From Anaerolineaceae bacterium UBA700 (lineage in GTDB: Bacteria > Chloroflexota > Anaerolineae > Anaerolineales > Anaerolineaceae): 10,763 nt of DNA. The notes beneath the pieces were generated by a model. It was not told the DNA's origin and searched no databases. It worked only from the letters and a program-made list of their open reading frames with translations. The translations under genes were made by a program, and so were the position numbers. The first letter of the stretch is position 1. Each line of letters opens with the position of its first letter. The DNA is taken from positions 290-11,052 of the forward strand of contig DBMK01000175.1 of NCBI GenBank assembly GCA_002298885.1, written 5' to 3'. Positions 1 through 5,957 of the stretch are shown in pieces.

Positions 1-1437
1 CTCGTCGAAGATCAGGGTGGGGATGGCATCGGCGCTCACCAGCACGTTCTTCAGCGCCAACATCAGGCGCGAGGTCTCGCCGCCCGAGGCGATCTTCACC
101 AGGGGTTTCAACCCTTCGCCCGGGTTAGGGGCGATCAGAAATTCCACCTTATCGATGCCGGTATCATCGAAGGCCAGCGTCTGCCCATCCTCGCCCTCCA
201 GCCCGTCGACATCCGGCTCGCAACGCAGGTCCACGGCAAAGCGCGCCCCGGCCATGCGCAGGTCGTTCAGCTCGGCCTCCACGGCCTGGCCCAGGGTCTC
301 GGCGGCCTGGCGCCGGAATTGCGAGAGCACCCGCGCCTGCCCGGCCATTTTTGAGCGCAGGCTCTCTTCCTCATGCTCCAGCTCGCCGATCCTCTCGCCA
401 GCGTGGGAGAAGTTTTCCAGCTTCTGGCGCGCCTGGGCGGCGTACTCCAGAGCGGACTCGATGCTGCCGCCGTATTTGCGCTTGAGGGTGTGGATCAGTT
501 CCAGGCGTTCTTCAGCCTGTTCCAGCCGGCGTGGGTTGAATTCGATGTTTTCCAGGTAATCCTGCAGGTCCAGCGTAATTTCGCTCAGCGTTTCTTCCAG
601 CTCAGCGGCCTTTTGCTGCAGCTCGGCCTTGGCCCCGTCGATGCGGCTGAGCGAGCTCAGCAGTTGCACCAACTGGCCCATGAGGTCAGATAGGGCCGGC
701 GACTCGGCGCCGCCCTCTTCCAACAGGGCCAGCGCCTGGCGGGCCAGCGAGGACAGGTTCTCGGCGTTGGCCAGGCGGTCGCGCTCGTGGCGCAGCTCAT
801 CTTCCTCGCCCGGTTTGACCCCCGCCGCCTCGATTTCCTGGGCCTGGAAGGTCAGCAGGTCGGCCCGGCGCGCCATTTCCTCCTCGGACTGGCGCAGCTC
901 ATTGAGCTCGCGACGCACCCCCAGCAGCTTGTGGTAGGTGGCGCGGTAATCGGCCAGGCGCGGGCCGGTCTCGGCAAAGCGGTCCAGCAGGCCGATGTGC
1001 TGGCGCACGTTGAGCAGCGAGAGGTGCTCCGACTGCCCGTGGATATCCACCAGGTAACCGCCGATCTCGCGCATCAGGGATGTGGCCACGCTGCGCCCAT
1101 TGATGCGCCCAACGCTGCGGCCCTCGCGGCGGATCTCGCGCCCCAGGGTCAGGCTGTCGGGTTCGTCCTCCAGCTCCTCGCGTTCCAGGATGGCGCGCAC
1201 CGCCTGGCGGTCGTCGTCGGCCTCTGGCAGGCTGAAGGTGCCTTCCACCAGGGCGCGCTCGGCCCCAGCGCGGATGAAGGTGGCGTCTACCCGCCCGCCG
1301 ACCAGGGCCATGATCGCGTCCAGGATGATGGATTTGCCCGCCCCGGTCTCGCCGGTGAAGGTCACCAGCCCGGAGCCTAAAGCTAGCTCCAGGTGCTGGA
1401 TGATGGCAAAGTTTTCAATGCGCAGTTCGGTCAGCAT
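1..1437 (-). CDS. recN: DNA repair protein RecN (3' end outside the window)
   Basis: RecN is an SMC-like ATPase that helps repair double-strand breaks and hold broken DNA together. The reading frame stays open for 479 codons from the ATG at 1437 to the window edge. The family is usually about 550-580 residues, so roughly the last 80-100 are missing. Visible parts in order: an N-terminal ATPase lobe with Walker A GETGAGKS at residues 29-36; a Q-loop region DIHGQSEH near residues 130-137; a long Glu/Leu/Arg-rich coiled coil from about 150 to 385; and the returning C-terminal lobe with the ABC signature SGGETSR near 450-456. The last visible residues are the Walker B stretch LIFDE (475-479), so the frame is intact to the edge. 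The start lies one base after the stop of the zinc-finger gene and has no clear Shine-Dalgarno, which points to translational coupling in a nadK-zinc finger-recN operon. Confidence 0.97.
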   Translation of the reverse strand, partial: MLTELRIENFAIIQHLELALGSGLVTFTGETGAGKSIILDAIMALVGGRVDATFIRAGAERALVEGTFSLPEADDDRQAVRAILEREELEDEPDSLTLGREIRREGRSVGRINGRSVATSLMREIGGYLVDIHGQSEHLSLLNVRQHIGLLDRFAETGPRLADYRATYHKLLGVRRELNELRQSEEEMARRADLLTFQAQEIEAAGVKPGEEDELRHERDRLANAENLSSLARQALALLEEGGAESPALSDLMGQLVQLLSSLSRIDGAKAELQQKAAELEETLSEITLDLQDYLENIEFNPRRLEQAEERLELIHTLKRKYGGSIESALEYAAQARQKLENFSHAGERIGELEHEEESLRSKMAGQARVLSQFRRQAAETLGQAVEAELNDLRMAGARFAVDLRCEPDVDGLEGEDGQTLAFDDTGIDKVEFLIAPNPGEGLKPLVKIASGGETSRLMLALKNVLVSADAIPTLIFDE

Positions 1438-1438
1438 G

Positions 1439-1972
1439 TTAGATTTGGATGCCGCTCAGGCGGTAGTACACGGTCGAGGCGATCAGGAAGGTATACAGCG
1501 CCTGCCAGATCAGCGGGACGAAGGCCACCAGGCTTCCGCCGGACGACAGGAAAACGAACAGGGTAATCAGGCCGGTGGCCAGGAAGGGCAGGCTGCCGAG
1601 GAAGGCGCCGGCCGTGGACACCAGGAACAGGGCGCGCGAGCGCCGCTTCTTCACCGCGAAGCGCACCGCCTCGGTGATGCCCAGCCCAATCAGCGGGGCC
1701 AGGAACACGGTAAAAAAGCCCATGATGCGCGCTGTATAGCTGCCCAAAAAGGCCAAAACGGCGGCAATTACGAAGCCTATCACTGGGTCCAGCGTTTGAG
1801 CGGTCTCGAAGATCTTCTGTTGGCCGCGCACGCACTCCTTGCAGCGGTAGCCGGTAGGGGTCAGCACGGCGCACTGCGTGCAGATCGGCCGGTTGCAGCG
1901 GTTGCAGCGCAGGTAAGTCTCTCGGTCGGGGTGGTTATAACACACCATTTTTGTATACGAAGGTTCTGTCAT
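1439..1972 (-). CDS. B-box-type zinc-finger integral membrane protein
   Basis: This is a 177-residue protein with two parts. The first 50 residues are rich in Cys and His: C11, H14, C23, C26, C31, C34, C44 and C47, counted from the ATG at 1972. The spacing resembles a B-box or treble-clef zinc-binding domain. The rest, from about residue 60, is four or so hydrophobic helices broken by a basic KKRRSR patch, so it is an integral membrane protein with the zinc domain most likely in the cytoplasm. The ATG at 1972 is preceded by AGGTG at 7-base spacing, which I prefer to an in-frame TTG two codons upstream. The gene lies 55 bp after nadK and one base before recN, so all three are probably co-transcribed. 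Proteins of this shape are annotated in Chloroflexota as B-box zinc finger proteins. I know of no established function, and the link to RecN or NAD kinase is positional only. Confidence 0.85.
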   Translation of the reverse strand: MTEPSYTKMVCYNHPDRETYLRCNRCNRPICTQCAVLTPTGYRCKECVRGQQKIFETAQTLDPVIGFVIAAVLAFLGSYTARIMGFFTVFLAPLIGLGITEAVRFAVKKRRSRALFLVSTAGAFLGSLPFLATGLITLFVFLSSGGSLVAFVPLIWQALYTFLIASTVYYRLSGIQI

Positions 1973-2027
1973 GTTCAAGCACCTGCAAAATTAAAGCATT
2001 GTCGCCCGGGCGGCGGGCTGCGCCGCG

Positions 2028-2897
2028 CTATTGAAATGTCACCGGGTTTTGCTCCATGTGGTTGGTGAGGTTGCGGTAGAAATAACTTGGGTCCTGGAAG
2101 CGGATAAAGCTGGCGACGTGGGCGCTGGCCTCCACCTCGATTTCGTCGCCGTCCAGCACGGAAACCGGAGCCTGGCCGTCGGCACTCAACACGGCTTCGT
2201 GGTTGGTCAGGGCGGTGATGGTCACCCGCGCCCCCTCTGGCAAAATGATGGCCCGGTCAACCGACAGGTGGGGGGCCACCGGCACAATGAGGATGTTGCG
2301 CAGCTCGGGTGGCATGATCGGCCCGCCGACTGCCAGGGCGTAGGCGGTGGAGCCGGTGGGGGTGGCGGCGATCAGCCCGTCCGCCACGTAGGCCGCCACC
2401 AGGTAGCCGTCCACGCTGGCGCGCACCCGGATGGGGCGCACGAACTGGCCGCGGCACACCACCACCTCGTTCAGCACCAGCCATTCGGCCAGGCTGCGCC
2501 CGGCGCGACGGTGCACGGCGCGCAGCAGCATGCGGTCCTCCAGGCGGTAATTGCCTTCCAGCACGCGCGGGAAGAGGTCACGCCAGTTCTCCCGCTCGAT
2601 CTCGGTCAAAAAGCCGAAATGGCCCAGGTTGATGCCCAGCACGGGCACGCTGTGCGGGGCGCACATACGCCCGGCGCGCAGCATGGTGCCGTCGCCGCCC
2701 AGGGCCACCATCAGGTCCACCTGGCCCTCGTCCATCTGGCGGCGCAGGCATTCGTCGGTGCGCGAGGTGCACAGGAACGACTGCACCCCGGCTGCCTGCA
2801 GGAATTCCATCATCTGGCCGGCCACGGTCTCGGCTTCCGCCAGCCCCGGCAGGGTGTAAATGCCAATGTTCTTCGGCCGCAATACTTGTGGACGCAT
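2028..2897 (-). CDS. nadK: NAD kinase
   Basis: NAD kinase phosphorylates NAD to NADP in the cytoplasm and is the sole route to NADP in most bacteria. The 289-residue product has the family landmarks: GGDGT at residues 67-71 (nucleotide and catalytic loop), LGINLGHFGFLTE at 87-99, the NE pair at 143-144 in LNEVVV (NAD ribose contact), and DGLIAATPTGSTAY at 173-186. Length is normal for the family. The frame is open a further 500 bases upstream, but homology begins at about residue 9 of the chosen protein and the upstream part is AT-rich, non-coding-looking sequence. I therefore place the start at the ATG at 2897. That ATG lacks a Shine-Dalgarno and sits seven bases after a TATAAT, consistent with leaderless expression. 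It is the first gene of a probable nadK-zinc finger-recN operon. Confidence 0.96.
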   Translation of the reverse strand: MRPQVLRPKNIGIYTLPGLAEAETVAGQMMEFLQAAGVQSFLCTSRTDECLRRQMDEGQVDLMVALGGDGTMLRAGRMCAPHSVPVLGINLGHFGFLTEIERENWRDLFPRVLEGNYRLEDRMLLRAVHRRAGRSLAEWLVLNEVVVCRGQFVRPIRVRASVDGYLVAAYVADGLIAATPTGSTAYALAVGGPIMPPELRNILIVPVAPHLSVDRAIILPEGARVTITALTNHEAVLSADGQAPVSVLDGDEIEVEASAHVASFIRFQDPSYFYRNLTNHMEQNPVTFQ

Positions 2898-3087
2898 GGT
2901 TCTAATTATATTCGCAATTGCAAGCTGGCAATACATGTGTGAGAATCTGCTAATTTTTCGATAGATAATTTGATTTTTCCCCTTGAATATTGGCGTTATG
3001 AGCTTAAACCCTATTTTATAAATTGGTAATTCGAAGTAAAGTATATATGGGCAGGTATCGCTCGGTACTATCAGGGGATCGTTCTTT
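2898..3087. other. AT-rich divergent intergenic region
   Basis: These 190 bases separate divergent nadK and the methyltransferase-like gene and are much richer in A and T than the flanking genes. Apart from the nadK -10 box I see several TATA-like strings (TATAAA at 3017-3022, TATATA at 3042-3047), but no well-spaced -35/-10 pair facing right. There is no convincing small gene. AGGGG at 3073-3077, ten bases before the ATG at 3088, is a weak ribosome-binding site. Confidence 0.5.
2905..2931 (-). promoter_or_regulatory. Candidate sigma-70-type promoter of nadK, leaderless
   Basis: On the minus strand a perfect TATAAT lies at 2910-2905. TTGCCA at 2931-2926 could be the -35 box, though the 15-base spacer is shorter than the usual 16-18. 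Transcription would start around 2899-2897, at or next to the nadK ATG, and no Shine-Dalgarno lies between. The match of the -10 box is seen directly; its activity is inferred. Confidence 0.45.
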
Positions 3088-3636
3088 ATGAATCGTTCAG
3101 TTCTCGATAAACTTCTCCAGCAGTCCAGGCGGGAGTACCAGCCGAAGCAACGTATGCTTGCTTTGGTGATAGAGGGAGTTTTCTTTTTGGCCATCCTGCC
3201 ATTTGCGCTCATTAAACTGGGGGCCGCCGTTGACCGGTGGACCGGATGGCCTGTGATTGTATACCCGCCGGTCAATGCTATCCTTGGCGGTCTGCTCAGC
3301 CTGGGCAGTTGGCTGTTCGGGGCATGGTCGGTGTACGTCCAGTTCACCATCGGCAGGGGGACGCCCGTTCCCCTGATGGCCACGCAGAAACTGATCATCC
3401 AGCCACCCTACTCATACTGCCGCAATTCCATGGCATTGGGTGCGATAGGGATGTACCTGGGCGTCGCTGTTATTTTAGGTTCCTTCGGTGCTTTATTCCT
3501 GGTGATGCTCGGCGCCGGCTTGCTGCTGTTGTATATCAAGCTTTTCGAAGAGAAAGAAATGGTAGCCCGATTCGGCCAGGAATACATGGCCTACAAGCAG
3601 CAAACCCCCTTTCTGTTTCCGCGTTTTCGGAAATAA
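3088..3636 (+). CDS. Isoprenylcysteine carboxyl methyltransferase-like membrane protein
   Basis: The 182-residue protein has a short basic N-terminus and about four or five membrane helices (near residues 25-45, 60-85, 115-135 and 135-153). The C-terminal half carries the pattern of the ICMT/PEMT methyltransferase superfamily: GRGTPVPL near 89-96, a PPYSYCRNSM stretch near 105-114 that matches the usual GPYrYvRNPM, and then EEKEMVARFGQEYMAYKQQTPFLFPRF near the end, where family members place their SAM-binding EE...FG..Y..Y..VP..PR pattern. Family members methylate small molecules, lipids or prenylcysteines using S-adenosylmethionine at the membrane; the substrate here cannot be told. The canonical proline after RN is a serine (RNS). 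The gene stands alone between a divergent and a convergent neighbour. Its base composition is visibly lower in GC than the genes around it, a hint of acquisition or relaxed constraint. Confidence 0.8.
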   Translation: MNRSVLDKLLQQSRREYQPKQRMLALVIEGVFFLAILPFALIKLGAAVDRWTGWPVIVYPPVNAILGGLLSLGSWLFGAWSVYVQFTIGRGTPVPLMATQKLIIQPPYSYCRNSMALGAIGMYLGVAVILGSFGALFLVMLGAGLLLLYIKLFEEKEMVARFGQEYMAYKQQTPFLFPRFRK

Positions 3637-3679
3637 ATTTTCGCTAACGCAGTAACCCGCTTCGAAGACGCAGTCGTAG

Positions 3680-3699
3680 GTCGGGCCTCCTGGCGCGAC
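3680..3699. repeat. Imperfect palindrome related to the terminator hairpin at 3725-3744
   Basis: GTCGGGC (3680-3686) faces GCGCGAC (3693-3699), complementary except for one base, around a six-base centre. The arms repeat the GTCGGGC/GCCCGAC arms of the hairpin 45 bases further on, so the two look like members of one repeat family. Confidence 0.5.
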
Positions 3700-3717
3700 A
3701 ACATTCCATTATCAGGT

Positions 3718-3744
3718 AAAAAATGTCGGGCGAGAACGCCCGAC
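3718..3744 (-). terminator. Rho-independent terminator of the minus-strand operon
   Basis: GTCGGGCG (3725-3732) and CGCCCGAC (3737-3744) form a perfect 8-bp GC-rich stem with a four-base loop. Read on the minus strand the stem is followed by one A and then six T (3723-3718), the classic intrinsic-terminator layout. It lies about 210 bases beyond the stop of the last minus-strand gene. On the plus strand only a loose T-rich tail follows (a run of five T about 10 bases away), so it may also work weakly for the plus-strand gene. Confidence 0.7.
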
Positions 3745-3779
3745 TTATGCTCTATTTTTGCTCCGGTGCTAACAATCCG

Positions 3780-3830
3780 CCTCACCCCCGACCCCTCTCC
3801 TGAAGCAAAGAACCGCTTCAGGAGAGGGGC
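3780..3830. repeat. REP-like palindrome, CCTCACCCCC family, copy 1
   Basis: A CCTCACCCCCGA lead is followed by a perfect 15-bp inverted repeat: CCCCTCTCCTGAAGC at 3792-3806 pairs with GCTTCAGGAGAGGGG at 3815-3829 around an eight-base centre. The same lead and CCCTCTCC core recur at 3888-3949 and 10715-10763. It is a non-coding dispersed element. Confidence 0.8.
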
Positions 3831-3837
3831 GAAAACC

Positions 3838-3855
3838 AAATGCGCCAGCATTTTG
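3838..3855. repeat. Degenerate copy of the 6642-6686 palindrome
   Basis: AAATGCGCCAGC followed directly by ATTTTG equals the centre of the large palindrome at 6654-6676 with five bases (GGCGC) deleted: 12 plus 6 matching bases in the same order. The deletion removes the palindromic centre. The match is short, so common origin is possible but not certain. Confidence 0.35.
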
Positions 3856-3887
3856 TTCAGGATCAGCAGGCAAAAACCCTCTTTAAC

Positions 3888-3949
3888 CGCCCACCCCCTC
3901 TCCTGAAGCGTGCTTCACTGCCCCGGGAGAGGGGGCCGGGGGGTGAGGC
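3888..3949. repeat. REP-like palindrome, CCTCACCCCC family, copy 2 (inverted ends)
   Basis: CCCCCTCTCC (3894-3903) pairs with GGAGAGGGGG (3926-3935). Inside is a smaller TGAAGC-GT-GCTTCA hairpin. The right end reads CCGGGGGGTGAGGC, the complement of the CCTCACCCCC lead of copy 1. The element ends five bases before the stop codon of the Cas4-like gene, so it can also fold in the 3' end of that transcript. Confidence 0.75.
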
Positions 3950-3953
3950 AGTT

Positions 3954-4475
3954 TTATTCGGTTAGCTTCTCGTCGCATACGCTGCGGTACCCGCACGCCC
4001 TGCAGCGCGCCGGCTCCTCGTGCGAGCGGTGGGCTTCGCCCAGGCGGTCCTGGCGGTGGATGGCGACGATCAGGTTCGTCAGCTCGGCTTCGAGCTGGCG
4101 GGTGTAGTCGACGGCAAAGGTGCGGTTGCGGTAGGCGATCAACCCGTAGGGCGGGCGCTTGCCGGTGGAGCGCTCCACCAGCAGGCAGTAGGCCGCCAGT
4201 TGGAACACGTGGCTCTGGCGCGGCGAGGGCGGCGCCCAGCCGCTCTTCACCTCCACCGGCACCAGCGCGCCGTTGTGCTCCACCAGGTAATCCGGCTTGC
4301 CCGCCAACCCCAGCTCGGCGTCGAAGAGCGGCTTTTCTACCGCTCCCCACGTCTTGGTGTCCGAATATACCACCCGCCCGGACGGCAGCCCGGCTGCCTT
4401 GCGCTGGCGCGAGGACACAAACAGGAACAGCAGTGCCAGCAGGGCCAGGCCCAGGGCTACGGCAATGGGAATCAC
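3954..4475 (-). CDS. Membrane-anchored Cas4/RecB-like nuclease, C-terminal catalytic part
   Basis: The 173-residue protein starts with one membrane helix (about residues 2-20), then a basic SSRQRK stop, which puts the rest in the cytoplasm. What follows matches the back two thirds of the Cas4/Dna2-type PD-(D/E)XK nuclease fold: GLAGKPD with Asp62, VPVEVKSG with Glu75 and Lys77, QLAAY with Gln92 and Tyr96, and a C-terminal CxxCxxxxxC cluster (C158, C161, C167) of the kind that holds an iron-sulfur cluster in Cas4. The front part of the fold, with the leading Cys and the motif-I His, is absent here but present in the gene at 5718-5957. The start is GTG at 4475: it overlaps the MFS stop as GTGA and follows AAGGAGG at seven-base spacing. 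A longer frame to 4544 exists but would lie inside the MFS gene. No CRISPR array or cas1/cas2 is nearby, so a CRISPR role is unlikely. Confidence 0.85.
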   Translation of the reverse strand: MIPIAVALGLALLALLFLFVSSRQRKAAGLPSGRVVYSDTKTWGAVEKPLFDAELGLAGKPDYLVEHNGALVPVEVKSGWAPPSPRQSHVFQLAAYCLLVERSTGKRPPYGLIAYRNRTFAVDYTRQLEAELTNLIVAIHRQDRLGEAHRSHEEPARCRACGYRSVCDEKLTE

Positions 4476-5707
4476 TGCGGCGCCTCCTTCAAGCGGCGGA
4501 TGGGCGATAGTGCCAGGAAGGCGGCCGCCAGCAGCGTGGCGCAAGCCGCTGCGGCCAGCACCGGGCGCAAGCCCAGGGTCTCTCCCAGCAGCCCGCCCAG
4601 CAGGGCGCCTCCCAGCGTGGCCCCCAGGGTCAGCGATTGCAGGGTGGCGTTCACCCGGCCCAACAGGCGCTCCGGGGAAATGCCCTGGCGCAGGCTCACC
4701 TGGTTGATCTCGTAGACCACGTAGAATCCATCCCCAAGCTGCTGGCCCACCAGCAGGGCCGCCGAAAGCAGCGATGGCCCGCTGGCCAGCACGATCAGGC
4801 CTTGCGAGACGGCGTACGCCCCCAGGCCGATGAACATGGCCGGTCCGAACCCGATGCGCCGGGTGAGGCGCGGCGCCAGCGCCGCCCCCAAAAAGCTGCT
4901 CAGGCCGCCCACTGCCCAGATCATGCCCAGCAGGCCGGGGTCGAAGCCCAGGCCGCGGTTCATGTAGAGCACCACCAGCGCCCCATACGCGCCGTTTGCC
5001 AGGCCGCCGACCAGCACGGCCGCCGCGCTTGCGCGCAGCAGGGGCTGTCCCAGCACCAGCCTCAAGCCCGCAGAAATCTCGCCGCCCAAGCCGGCCCGCT
5101 CCGCCTGCGCCGGGGCTGCCTCACGCGCCCGGATCAGCCCCACGCTGGCGGCGGAGACGACGAAGCTGGCTGCGTCGACCAGGATGGCGATGGGCGCCGT
5201 CAGGATCTGCACCAGCCAGCCGGCGATGCTGAAGCCACCGAACTCGGCCACGGCCGCGCTGGCCGAGAGCTTGCTATTGCCCTCCAGCAGCTCGTCCCGG
5301 CCGATCAGCCCCGGCAGGTAGGATTGGTAGGCCACGTCGAACAGGATGGTGAGGATGCTCACCAGCAGGGCCACCACAAAGACCTGCCCCAGGCGCAGCA
5401 TGCCCAGCACGGCGGCCAGCGGGATGCTCGCCAGTACCAGCGCCCGCCCCAGGTCGGCCCAAATCAGCAGCGGGCGGCGGCGCACCCGGTCCACCCAGGC
5501 GCCGGCGAAGGGGCCGGCCAGGAATCCCGGCGCCAGTTGCAGGGCGTTCAATAAACCCATTTGGAAGGGGGTGGCTCCCAGCGCCAGGATGGCGGTGAAG
5601 GTCATGGCAGTGCCGCCGATGCGCGAGCCAAAGACCGAGATCGTCTGCCCGGACCACAGGCGTAAGAAGTCGGCGTGACGCCACAGGCCGGCCAATTTCA
5701 GGCGCAT
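4472..5707 (-). CDS. MFS transporter, probable exporter
   Basis: A 411-residue protein of about twelve membrane helices typical of the major facilitator superfamily. The opening LWSGQTISVFGSRI and the loop between helices 2 and 3, GAWVDRVRRRP (residues 69-79, Asp73, Arg74 and Arg76-78), match motif A. The overall pattern resembles the EntS/MFS_3 group of drug and siderophore exporters, but the substrate is unknown. I chose the ATG at 5707, ten bases after the stop of the small Cas4-like gene with GGGG just upstream. The frame extends to 5881, but that part is the other gene read out of frame. The 3' end overlaps the next gene by four bases (GTGA), so the two are translationally coupled. It sits between the two pieces of a Cas4-like nuclease, which makes a joint function possible but unproven. 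Confidence 0.92.
   Translation of the reverse strand: MRLKLAGLWRHADFLRLWSGQTISVFGSRIGGTAMTFTAILALGATPFQMGLLNALQLAPGFLAGPFAGAWVDRVRRRPLLIWADLGRALVLASIPLAAVLGMLRLGQVFVVALLVSILTILFDVAYQSYLPGLIGRDELLEGNSKLSASAAVAEFGGFSIAGWLVQILTAPIAILVDAASFVVSAASVGLIRAREAAPAQAERAGLGGEISAGLRLVLGQPLLRASAAAVLVGGLANGAYGALVVLYMNRGLGFDPGLLGMIWAVGGLSSFLGAALAPRLTRRIGFGPAMFIGLGAYAVSQGLIVLASGPSLLSAALLVGQQLGDGFYVVYEINQVSLRQGISPERLLGRVNATLQSLTLGATLGGALLGGLLGETLGLRPVLAAAACATLLAAAFLALSPIRRLKEAPQ
4483..4489 (-). promoter_or_regulatory. Ribosome-binding site fixing the GTG start of the Cas4-like C part
   Basis: AAGGAGG on the minus strand, seven bases before the GTG at 4475 and inside the end of the MFS gene. It supports the GTG start over the upstream ATG-like frame opening at 4544. 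Confidence 0.75.
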
Positions 5708-5717
5708 GAGCCCCGCA

Positions 5718-5957
5718 TTAGCGGAACACGAGCGTGGCGATGCCGGCTGCCAGCAGCACCACGGCCGCCAGAAGCAGCACCCAGCCCGCCAGGCGCAGCA
5801 GGCCGGCGAAGAACACCCGCCGGCCGTGCTCCTTGTGATAAGCCGTTCCGCCTGCCAGCTCCACCCGGTTTTGCGATTCAACCCCCTGGTTTTGGTACCA
5901 CCAGGCGCGGGCGCAGAACAGGTATGTGCCGATCTCAGAAGCTCGAATTATCCTCAT
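5718..5957 (-). CDS. Small membrane protein carrying the N-terminal part of a Cas4/RecB-like nuclease
   Basis: A 79-residue protein. Its first half reads like the opening of a Cas4-type nuclease: [17 protein letters not shown] with Cys15, where Cas4 places its first cluster cysteine, then [14 protein letters not shown] with His41 and His44, matching the G...H motif I of the RecB family. The second half (about 49-78) is strongly hydrophobic and follows a basic RR, so the nuclease part should face the cytoplasm with the C-terminus across the membrane. The catalytic Asp and ExK and the other three cysteines are missing and occur instead in the protein at 3954-4475. The ATG at 5957 overlaps the end of the translin gene by 23 bases and follows GGGAG at six-base spacing. 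The nuclease assignment rests on motif reading alone; without the partner gene it would be called hypothetical. Confidence 0.75.
   Translation of the reverse strand: MRIIRASEIGTYLFCARAWWYQNQGVESQNRVELAGGTAYHKEHGRRVFFAGLLRLAGWVLLLAAVVLLAAGIATLVFR

Larger units (their letters stand above)
3637..3953. other. Convergent intergenic region filled with palindromes, no gene
   Basis: Between the ends of two convergent genes lie at least four distinct inverted repeats plus a degenerate copy of another palindrome found at 6642-6686; each is listed separately. No ORF here has a plausible start, codon use or homology. The region probably terminates transcription from both sides and has collected dispersed repeat elements. 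Confidence 0.7.

Noticed and set aside
2008..2027. GC-rich CGGCG/CGCCG stem between nadK and the zinc-finger gene as a terminator
   Set aside because: Only five pairs, with no T-run close behind. A terminator here would also cut a tightly spaced operon.
2898..3398. Extension of nadK upstream to give a 456-residue protein
   Set aside because: The extra part runs through the AT-rich divergent region and antisense to the methyltransferase-like gene. NAD kinase similarity starts at the ATG at 2897.
3591..3851. An 86-codon minus-strand frame across the end of the methyltransferase-like gene and the repeat cluster
   Set aside because: It reads through the hairpins and repeats, has no ribosome-binding site and no recognisable domain.
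5708..5881. N-terminal extension of the MFS transporter
   Set aside because: It is the small Cas4-like gene read in another frame (Trp/Cys/Arg-rich nonsense), and the normal MFS opening begins at 5707.
3954..5957. Cas4-like proteins as part of a CRISPR-Cas locus
   Set aside because: No repeat-spacer array and no cas1, cas2 or effector gene in the window. The membrane helices are also unlike CRISPR Cas4.
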